Positions 31,660-37,814 of a stretch of DNA of 37,814 nucleotides are shown piece by piece (positions within the stretch are counted from its first letter, which is position 1; every line of letters starts with the position of its first letter). A model generated the notes under the pieces. It saw only the letters and a list, made by a program, of their open reading frames with translations, had not been told where the DNA came from and did not search any database. The stretch comes from Halobacteriales archaeon QH_7_69_31 (GTDB taxonomy: Archaea > Halobacteriota > Halobacteria > Halobacteriales > Haloarculaceae): NCBI GenBank assembly GCA_003021745.1, contig PXQY01000048.1, positions 1 through 37,814 of the forward strand, in the 5' to 3' direction. Both the position numbers and the translations under genes were made by a program.

Positions 31660-32458
31660 CCGGCTCACCTTCATCGGCCGGCCCCTCGCCGGGGCCGCCC
31701 GCGTCCTCCGCCGGCTCCGGCCCGGTCAGGACGGTCCTCGTGAAGACGATGCCGGTCGTCGTGAGGTCCCGGAGTTCGGTATCACAGTGCGGACACGACG
31801 GCTCCGAGAGCAGCGGGACCGAGACCGTCCCCCCACAATCGTGACACGTCCCCTCGGTGACGCCACGGTGGCTCGCGGCCGTCCGGAGCCGTTCCAGGTG
31901 ACGGCGTCGCTCCGTGGTCGCGTCCTCACCGTCACCCGTCAGGTCCACGAGGACCCTCGCGAGCGTGTCGAGCTTGCCCGTCGCGTCCGCCACCTCCGTG
32001 TCCAGTTCCGCGACGTCCTCCGAGAGGTCGGCGTGGTCGGATGTCACGGCGTCGAGCCGGTCGTCGAACCGGGCGATCTCGTCGTGGGTGTGGTCCGTCT
32101 TCGCCCGGTTGCGGACCGCGTCCCGGAGCTGCAGGACGCGGTTCCGGATCGACTCCAGGTCGTCCTCGAGGCCGGCTTCCATCGCGTCGAGCCGGTCCTC
32201 GACGGCCGCCAGGTCCGACCGGTGGTCCTGGAGTTGGGTGCGGACCTCGGTTTCGATCAGGTCGGAGACGTCGGCCTCGTCGGCGAGCGACCCGCCGTCG
32301 CCGTCGTGGTCGGCCGTCGCCCGGTATGCGCTCGCCACCTGGACGAGCAGTTCCTCGCGAGACACCCCGAGGCTGGCCGCCCGGTCGTCGAGCCACTCCT
32401 CCAGCGGCGGCGGCAACGAAAGGGCCTCATCGGCCCCGTCCGCCGACTCGGTCGCCAT
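31652..32458 (-). CDS. Coiled-coil protein with N-terminal helix domain and zinc ribbon (268 aa)
   Basis: Three parts are visible. Residues 1-50 (LPPPLEEWLDDRAASLGVSREELLVQVASAYRA) resemble a CopG/ribbon-helix-helix-like segment. Residues ~70-185 are a long acidic coiled coil (VEDRLDAMEAGLEDDLESIRNRVLQLRDAV). Residues ~205-240 are a zinc ribbon (GTCHDCGGTVSVPLLSEPSCPHCDTELRDL). The C-terminus is low complexity. The start at 32458 is supported by CTTAACTTT about 29 bases upstream. It overlaps the next gene, so both are one operon. A DNA-associated or structural role is plausible but unproven. Confidence 0.8.
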   Translation of the reverse strand: MATESADGADEALSLPPPLEEWLDDRAASLGVSREELLVQVASAYRATADHDGDGGSLADEADVSDLIETEVRTQLQDHRSDLAAVEDRLDAMEAGLEDDLESIRNRVLQLRDAVRNRAKTDHTHDEIARFDDRLDAVTSDHADLSEDVAELDTEVADATGKLDTLARVLVDLTGDGEDATTERRRHLERLRTAASHRGVTEGTCHDCGGTVSVPLLSEPSCPHCDTELRDLTTTGIVFTRTVLTGPEPAEDAGGPGEGPADEGEPDG

Positions 32459-32575
32459 GTGCGAGCCGTAGGACCGTTGGAAAGTTAAGGGTTCGCCCCC
32501 CGGACCGCGGTCGCTCCCGGCCGTTTCCGGCCGCCGTGCGCGTCGAGGTCCGGGGACCACGGGTGGACCGGCAGG

Positions 32576-33412
32576 CTACCTGATCTTCCGGACGTCGCTG
32601 ATGTCGAAGCCGGCGTCGCCGATCTCCGTCTCGAACCGGACGATGTTCTCGTCTTCGATCCTGGACAGCACGCCGCGGAACTGCTTTACGATCATGGTCC
32701 GGGCCCGGGAGGAGCCGCCGCTCTCCCACTCGAAGGACAGCGTCCCGTCGGCCGCATCGACGAGCTGGCCGTGCTGCTGGGCGTCCAGCGTCTCCCGATT
32801 GACGTGGGCCAGGATGAGCCCACCCCAGTCGTAGGCCGCCCGCGACAGGCCCTTCAGGAGCACCGGGATGTCGGGGAAGGGGAGGTCGGCGTTCCGGGCG
32901 CCGACGAGGTCCGCCAGCGAGTCGATGACGACCACATTGCCGGCGCCGTGTTCGGTGAGCCGGTCGCCGAGCGCCTCCGGGACGGCCTTCCGGTCCTGGG
33001 ACTGGCCGAGTTCCGAGACCGCCCGGGTCCGGTCGGCGTACCACTGCCGGGGTACCTGGCTCAGCCGGAAGAACTCCGGCGAGAGGTCGTGGAACTCGAC
33101 GTTGCCGATGCTCTCCTCGACGATCTCGTCGTCCATGGCGAGGGTGATCTCCCGTTCGACCTGTCGGGCTGCCGCGGTAAAGGAGATATAGTGGACCTCC
33201 CCGGGTGTCGTCGCCCGGTCGTCGAGGCCGCCGTAGTAGAGGTCGAAAAGCTCCGGGTCGCCCTCTGCGAGGCCGTTCATCACCGCGGCGGTGTACATGA
33301 ACTCCCTGGCGCCCGCCCCCGCGTCACCGGACAGGAGGACGACGCTCCCCGGCGGGGCCCCACCGCCGATCGTCGTGTCGAGCCGCCGGATCCCGAACGG
33401 GATGCGGTCCAT
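32576..33412 (-). CDS. KaiC/RecA-superfamily ATPase-like protein, Walker A altered
   Basis: The protein begins MDRIPFGIRRLDTTIGGGAPPGSVVLLSGDAGAGAREFMYTAAVMNGLAEGD, the KaiC/GvpD-like fold. A Walker B-like VVVIDSLADLVG follows near residue 170, then GLILAHVNRETL and a C-terminal FETEIGDAGFDISDVRKIR. The P-loop reads GDAGAGARE, without the lysine of GxxGxGK, so ATP hydrolysis may be lost. Proteins like this occur widely in haloarchaea and are often called HTR-like. The start at 33412 is chosen because ATTTAAGG at 33434-33442, overlapping the upstream stop codon, lies at leaderless distance. Confidence 0.82.
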   Translation of the reverse strand: MDRIPFGIRRLDTTIGGGAPPGSVVLLSGDAGAGAREFMYTAAVMNGLAEGDPELFDLYYGGLDDRATTPGEVHYISFTAAARQVEREITLAMDDEIVEESIGNVEFHDLSPEFFRLSQVPRQWYADRTRAVSELGQSQDRKAVPEALGDRLTEHGAGNVVVIDSLADLVGARNADLPFPDIPVLLKGLSRAAYDWGGLILAHVNRETLDAQQHGQLVDAADGTLSFEWESGGSSRARTMIVKQFRGVLSRIEDENIVRFETEIGDAGFDISDVRKIR

Positions 33413-33433
33413 ATACATCCCAACGCGCCCGGA

Positions 33434-33442
33434 CCCTTAAAT
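33434..33442 (-). promoter_or_regulatory. TATA-like box overlapping a stop codon
   Basis: Minus-strand GATTTAAGG contains the TAA stop of the GHMP gene and is centred about 26 bases before the ATG at 33412. It would serve the KaiC-like gene. Confidence 0.5.
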
Positions 33443-34426
33443 CGTGGAGCCGTCCCCGGCCTGTTGCACGCGTGCGCCCTCGTTCCTGGCGCGGACGACC
33501 CGGACCGTCCCGTCGACGCCGGCCGCCGCGAGGGCGTCCTCCGCGGCCGCCCGCGCCCGATCGGCCATCGAGTCGTCGGTCACACCGAAGACCGTCGGGC
33601 CCCAGGAGGACTGGCCCATGCCGCGGACGGCCGGCCGATCGGCCAGGGCGTCGACGATCCGGCCGGCGGGCGGCCGGTAGACGCCGCCCTGCTCGTCGGC
33701 GTACCACGCGCCGTTGAGGCGACCGAACGCGCCGACGGCGTCGCCGAACGCCGCGAGACGACCCTCGGCGACCGCCGGGAGGAGCCGCCGGACCAGGAGT
33801 GTCGCGAGGTCGTCGGCGACCGCCGGGTCGGCCCCCTCGACGACGGCGCGCATCCGCTCGGTCTCATCGTCGCCGCTCGGCCCGGGGTCTGCGTCCGGGA
33901 CCACGAGCAGGAACCGCCACGACGGCGGGAGGTCCCGGCGGACGGCGACCGCCGGGACCGTCCACTCGCCGACGGCCGGCGGGTCGACCGTGAACCGTTC
34001 GGTCGGGTGCCCGGCGTCGATCACGAACCCGCCGGCCTCGAAGGCGGCGACACCGACTCCGCTCCGGCCGCCGCGGCCCATCGCCGGCGCCCGCTCGCGG
34101 ACCGCCGGGGCCCGGTCGTGGGCGGCCGTGACGGCCGCGAGCGTCGCCAGCGCCACCTGGGTGCCGCTCCCGAGGCCGACGTGGCGCGGCAGCGTCGACT
34201 CGACGGTGACGTCGGCGCCGGCGACGTCTATGACCTCGCAGGCGGTCCGGGCACACGCCGCGACGAACGGGTCCGCACAGTCGACGCCGTCGCCCCGGTC
34301 GGCCCGGAGGACCACGCGTGGCTCGTCGAGGGCGACGCCGACGCCGCCGTAGAGCCGCTCGTGGGCCAACGAGAGGTTGCAGAAGCCGACGTGGAGCCTG
34401 GCTCCCGCCTCGACGCGGACCGTCAT
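33437..34426 (-). CDS. GHMP-fold beta-ribofuranosylaminobenzene 5'-phosphate synthase-like enzyme
   Basis: The 329-residue protein begins MTVRVEAGARLHVGFCNLSLAHERLYGGVGVALDEP. It contains the GHMP glycine motif TLPRHVGLGSGTQVALATLAAVT, then GRGGRSGVGVAAFEAGGFVIDAGH and a C-terminal GMGQSSWGPTVFGVTDD. This matches RFAP synthase, which joins PRPP and p-aminobenzoate in methanopterin-type C1-carrier biosynthesis. Haloarchaeal members may serve a folate-like carrier. The start at 34426 is set by the family N-terminus; the 808-residue ORF upstream is antisense to ilvD. It diverges from ilvD across a 174-base gap. Confidence 0.88.
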   Translation of the reverse strand: MTVRVEAGARLHVGFCNLSLAHERLYGGVGVALDEPRVVLRADRGDGVDCADPFVAACARTACEVIDVAGADVTVESTLPRHVGLGSGTQVALATLAAVTAAHDRAPAVRERAPAMGRGGRSGVGVAAFEAGGFVIDAGHPTERFTVDPPAVGEWTVPAVAVRRDLPPSWRFLLVVPDADPGPSGDDETERMRAVVEGADPAVADDLATLLVRRLLPAVAEGRLAAFGDAVGAFGRLNGAWYADEQGGVYRPPAGRIVDALADRPAVRGMGQSSWGPTVFGVTDDSMADRARAAAEDALAAAGVDGTVRVVRARNEGARVQQAGDGSTI

Positions 34427-34600
34427 CGGCCGGCTTTCGCCCCTCCGGCGGTTGTGGGTTTCGGCCGCGACACCGGCCCGCCCGGGTCGGACGAATGATA
34501 CTGTCGGTGGCGACGCCGTCCGGGGCCGCCCGTGGGCGGGCCGCCGTTGCACCGCAGTGCGGACACGGGTGGTTAAGGCGCTGGACGGCGACTGGCTCCC

Positions 34601-36346
34601 ATGAGCCGCCAGGAGCCACCCGACCGCGGGTCGGGCCCCGGCGAGAAGCCCGGCCACCTCCGGAGCCGGGAGGTCACCGAAGGCATCGACCGGGCGCCAC
34701 ACCGCGCGATGTTCCGTGCGATGGGGTTCGACGACGAGGACCTCGCCAGCCCGATGGTCGGGGTCGCCAACCCGGCCGCCGACCTCACGCCCTGTAACGT
34801 CCACCTCGACGACGTCGCCGACGCCGCGACCGACGGCGTCGACGCCGCCGGCGGGATGCCGATCGAGTTCGGCACCATCACCATCTCCGACGCCATCTCG
34901 ATGGGCACGGAGGGGATGAAGGCGTCGCTCGTCTCCCGGGAGGTCATCGCCGACTCCGTCGAACTGGTCGCGTTCGGCGAACGGCTGGACGCCCTCGTGA
35001 CGATCGGCGGCTGTGACAAGAACATGCCCGGGATGATGATGGCCGCCATCCGGACCGACCTGCCGTCGGTGTTCTGCTACGGCGGGTCGATCATGCCCGG
35101 CGAGCACGAGGGCCGCGCGGTCACCATCCAGAACGTCTTCGAGGCCCGCGGCGCCGTCGCGACCGGCGAGATGAGCGAGGCGGAACTCGACGACCTCGAG
35201 CGGAACGCCTGTCCCGGTGCCGGCTCCTGCGGCGGCATGTTCACGGCGAACACGATGGCCGCCATCAGCGAAGCCATCGGCTTTGCCCCCCTCGGCAGCG
35301 CCGGCCCACCCGCCGAGCACGACGCCCGCTACGACGTCGCCCGCGAGGCGGGCGAGGCGGTGGTTTCCGCCGTCGATGCCGACCGTCGCCCGTCGGATTT
35401 CCTGACGAGGGAATCGTTCGAGAACGCCATCGCCCTGCAGGTCGCCATCGGCGGCTCTACGAACGGCGTCCTCCACCTGCTCGCGATGGCCGCCGAGGCC
35501 GGCGTCGACCTCTCCATCGAAACGTTCGACGAGATCAGCGTCCGCACCCCGAAGATCGCCGACCTCCAGCCCGGCGGCGAGCGCGTAATGAACGACCTCC
35601 ACGAGGTCGGCGGCGTGCCCGTCGTCCTCCGGGAACTCCACGACGCGGGGCTGCTGGACGGTGACGCGCTGACGGTCACCGGCGAAACGCTCTGGGAGGC
35701 GCTCGAGCGGGTCGACCCGCCGACCGTCGAGGAGCTGGACGTCGACTTCCTGTACAGCGTCGAGTCGCCGAAGAACGATCAGGGCGCCATCCGCATCCTC
35801 ACGGGCAACCTGGCGCCGGACGGCAGCGTGCTGAAGGTTACGGCCGACGAGGACCTCCACCACGAGGGCCCGGCGCGCGTGTTCGAAGACGAGTCAGCCG
35901 CTACCGAGTACGTCCAGGGCGGCCACGTCGAGTCGGGCGACGTCATCGTCATCCGCAATGAGGGCCCCCGCGGCGGGCCCGGCATGCGCGAGATGCTCGG
36001 CGTCACCGCCGCCCGCGACGGCCAGGGCCTCACGGCGGATGTCGCGCTCGTCACCGACGGGCGCTTCTCGGGGGCGACCCGCGGGCTCTCCGTCGGCCAC
36101 GTCGCCCCGGAGGCCCACGACGGCGGCCCCATCGCCGCGCTGGCGGACGGCGACACGGTCACCATCGACGTCCCCGACCGGACGCTCGCCGTCGACCTCA
36201 CCGACGCCGAGCTGGCGGACCGCCTCGACGCCCGGGAGCAACCGGCTCCCACCTACGAGGGCGGCGTCCTCGGGAAGTACGGCCGGGCGTTCGGCTCCGC
36301 CGCCCGGGGGGCCGTCACGAACCCTGGCGTCGCCCGACGGGACTGA
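34601..36346 (+). CDS. ilvD: Dihydroxy-acid dehydratase
   Basis: This 581-residue enzyme dehydrates 2,3-dihydroxy-isovalerate and -methylvalerate in valine, leucine and isoleucine synthesis, using an iron-sulfur cluster and Mg. The family blocks are [35 protein letters not shown] (cluster Cys), [18 protein letters not shown] (two cluster Cys), [28 protein letters not shown] and [23 protein letters not shown]. Length is normal. GGTTAAGG about 30 bases before the ATG is a weak TATA-like box. No other branched-chain biosynthesis gene is in the window, so ilvD stands alone. Confidence 0.97.
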   Translation: MSRQEPPDRGSGPGEKPGHLRSREVTEGIDRAPHRAMFRAMGFDDEDLASPMVGVANPAADLTPCNVHLDDVADAATDGVDAAGGMPIEFGTITISDAISMGTEGMKASLVSREVIADSVELVAFGERLDALVTIGGCDKNMPGMMMAAIRTDLPSVFCYGGSIMPGEHEGRAVTIQNVFEARGAVATGEMSEAELDDLERNACPGAGSCGGMFTANTMAAISEAIGFAPLGSAGPPAEHDARYDVAREAGEAVVSAVDADRRPSDFLTRESFENAIALQVAIGGSTNGVLHLLAMAAEAGVDLSIETFDEISVRTPKIADLQPGGERVMNDLHEVGGVPVVLRELHDAGLLDGDALTVTGETLWEALERVDPPTVEELDVDFLYSVESPKNDQGAIRILTGNLAPDGSVLKVTADEDLHHEGPARVFEDESAATEYVQGGHVESGDVIVIRNEGPRGGPGMREMLGVTAARDGQGLTADVALVTDGRFSGATRGLSVGHVAPEAHDGGPIAALADGDTVTIDVPDRTLAVDLTDAELADRLDAREQPAPTYEGGVLGKYGRAFGSAARGAVTNPGVARRD

Positions 36347-36460
36347 AGCCAGACCCCGCAAACCGCGAAAAACCCCCGCGGCGGACTGCCGAGGGCGATC
36401 CGAGTCACGCGTTGCTTTCCAAGCAGGACCACCCACCCGGGACGGTCGGCCCGCGGGCCG

Positions 36461-36737
36461 TCACTCCGCATCTGGTTCGACGAGCGAGGGCTCCTCGCCG
36501 TCGCCGTGCCGGACCTCGATCGTGTGGCGGGTGTGTCGCGCGTGGGCTGCCGCCCAGCGGCGTGTCGGCCGCTCGGCGAGGAACGCCTCGCCGTCCGGAC
36601 TTCTCGACGGCCCGGTTGCCGACCCGCAGCTCGTCGAGTTCGTAGGACAGCGTCCAGGACCGGTCGCAGCGCGAGCAGGTGACGGTGGGGACGTCCTCGA
36701 CATCCTCCGAAGCCGGCGAGCCGCTCCGGTCGGTCAC
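36461..36737 (-). pseudogene. Small zinc-finger protein split by a frameshift
   Basis: The first frame reads MTDRSGSPASEDVEDVPTVTCSRCDRSWTLSYELDELRVGNRAVEK, with a CxxC knuckle. The natural continuation SPDGEAFLAERPTRRWAAAHARHTRHTIEVRHGDGEEPSLVEPDAE is in a different frame, ending at 36461. Joining them near 36598-36602 gives one sensible protein of about 90 residues. A one- or two-base indel is the simplest cause. The family is not recognised. The remainder of 36347-36460 and 36738-36808 holds nothing else that I can support. Confidence 0.65.
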
Positions 36738-36808
36738 GTGCCGCGGTCGGGCGTCCTGGTATTTAGACCCACCGGGCCGTGGCTCGACGGCGACGAAACT
36801 GCCACCAC

Positions 36809-37814
36809 TTACTCGGAAGGCGTCGTCTCGAAGGACGTCGAGTTCGTCTCGCCCGTCGGGTAGTCGTTCGCGTCCGTCAGTTCGTACTTGATGTCGTATG
36901 CGGTAGTCGACGCGGTGTCGGCGTCACTGGTGTCGGTGTAGTCGGCAGCGATGACGATCCGGTCACCCTCCAGGTCGGACTCGGAGTTGGTCTGGTAGGT
37001 CACACTTTCCACCTCGTTGTTCGCGTTCAGGGAGATCGAACCGTTACCTTCGACGATGGTCCAGTTGGCGCTGTCGCCGTCGTGGCTGACGTCGCCGCTC
37101 GTGTTGGTGAGGTCGATCCTGATCGATGCACCGCCGGTGTCCTCGCCCAAGGTGAAGCCCATCGTCTGGTTCACCCGACGTTCGCCTGCCGGGACGTCCT
37201 CGACGGTCGGCTCCTTGATGAGCGTCGGCGGGTCTATGGTCACGGTCCGGGAGTCCGTGTCATTGCGTGCGTCGGCTACGAGTTCGGCGTCACCGATATC
37301 GTCGCTGTCGAGTTGCTCCGTGTCGTACGTCATCGTGACGTTCGTCGACGCGCCAGGTGCCAGTTGGACCGTCTCCTCGGGTCCACCCTCGCCCGCCAAC
37401 GACAGTAGGATCCCTGAATCGCCCTCGGCGCCGCCCTCGTTCGTGGCCCGGACCGTCGCGGTGAAGGTCTCGCCGTACTCGATGGGCTCCCCGGAGTCGA
37501 CGATCTCGACCTCGATCTGCTGGCCGGACGTCGTCTCGAAGGACGTACTTTCGGTGTCGCCGTTCTCCCCCTCGGCGTACGAGTCAGCGCTCTCGACCCG
37601 GTACTCAACGTCGTAGCGGATGTCGGCATCGGCCGAGGAAGCGTCGACGCCGGACCCCTGGAACCTGATAGTGTCGCCCTCCGCGTCGTCGGACCCGACC
37701 TTGTAGGTGACTTTCCCGTTATCGAGGTCCGGGGAAAGTTCCGAACCGTCGCCCTGGACGATGGTCCAGCTCCCGTCGTTTCCGTCGTATTCGACGTCGT
37801 CACCGGTGTCGGAG
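36809..37814 (-). CDS. Repeat-containing surface or secreted protein, 5' end outside window
   Basis: The minus frame is open from the right edge to TAA at 36809-36811, giving about 334 visible residues. Two homologous modules of about 95 residues bracket a beta-rich domain. Module one contains DGNDGSWTIVQGDGSE, EGDTIRF, YDVEYRVESADSYAEGE and STSFETTSG. Module two contains DSANWTIVEGNGSI, EGDRIVIAADY, YDIKYELTDANDYPTGETNSTSFETTPSE. Between them, YGETFTATVRATNEGGAEGDSGILLSLAGEG and APGASTNVTMTYD resemble CARDB/Ig-like folds. High Asp, Thr and Asn-x-Thr content suits extracellular glycosylated proteins. The C-terminus ends directly after a module without a PGF-CTERM or membrane anchor. The signal peptide, if any, lies outside. 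Confidence 0.82.
   Translation of the reverse strand, partial: SDTGDDVEYDGNDGSWTIVQGDGSELSPDLDNGKVTYKVGSDDAEGDTIRFQGSGVDASSADADIRYDVEYRVESADSYAEGENGDTESTSFETTSGQQIEVEIVDSGEPIEYGETFTATVRATNEGGAEGDSGILLSLAGEGGPEETVQLAPGASTNVTMTYDTEQLDSDDIGDAELVADARNDTDSRTVTIDPPTLIKEPTVEDVPAGERRVNQTMGFTLGEDTGGASIRIDLTNTSGDVSHDGDSANWTIVEGNGSISLNANNEVESVTYQTNSESDLEGDRIVIAADYTDTSDADTASTTAYDIKYELTDANDYPTGETNSTSFETTPSE

Noticed and set aside
34427-35863. 808-residue minus ORF suggesting an N-terminal fusion to the GHMP enzyme
   Set aside because: The upstream half is antisense to ilvD. The family N-terminus MTVRVEAGARLHVGF begins at 34426.

Overview
The window comes from a halophilic archaeon (Halobacteria). It is very GC-rich, the predicted proteins are strongly acidic, and many genes have a TATA-like box about 26-31 bases before the ATG or GTG, as expected for leaderless haloarchaeal transcripts. 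The gene set also fits: transcription factor S, deoxyhypusine synthase, an RFAP-synthase-like GHMP enzyme, split glycine decarboxylase, the archaeal LOR/SDH-type ornithine cyclodeaminase, haloarchaeal Usp proteins, REC-PAS sensors and a Tat-exported subtilase. No tRNA, rRNA, CRISPR array or complete insertion sequence was found.

Layout. 0-2.5 kb: the end of a sugar-type ABC ATPase whose TOBE region is damaged, a Usp gene and birA. 2.5-3.1 kb: two tandem ~147-base elements, each behind a TATA-like box and ending in a T-run. They share a helical architecture, and several differences between copies keep pairing only if the plus strand is the RNA; this is the best candidate for something undescribed. 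3.1-4.2 kb: a thiolase that has lost its nucleophilic cysteine through an out-of-frame deletion. 4.4-13.4 kb: metabolic and housekeeping genes (gcvPA-gcvPB, Usp plus small acidic protein, ornithine cyclodeaminase-like, DUF4383-like membrane protein, exported subtilase). 13.5-19.1 kb: membrane and regulatory genes (RDD, REC-PAS-PAS, HTH plus small membrane protein, P-loop kinase) with a decayed lipid-kinase remnant.

19.4-26.1 kb is accessory DNA: a broken REC-PAS-histidine kinase, then two PIN-toxin/antitoxin operons and a nucleotidyltransferase/small-protein pair, all on the minus strand and visibly less GC-rich. Two families of short repeats bound these cassettes and recur up to 25.66 kb. 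A phosphodiesterase and a small gene with an in-frame amber codon close the region. 26.1-36.7 kb returns to core genes: a glycosyltransferase, a zinc ribbon, dys, a membrane protein, a YkgJ-like protein, a beta-lactamase-fold protein, tfs, a coiled-coil zinc-ribbon protein, a KaiC/RecA-like protein, a GHMP enzyme and ilvD. The right edge holds part of a repeat-containing surface protein.

A theme of the window is gene damage. At least six reading frames that resemble known families are interrupted by out-of-frame deletions, frameshifts or stops, several removing the key residue. This could be real decay or assembly error, and read mapping would decide.
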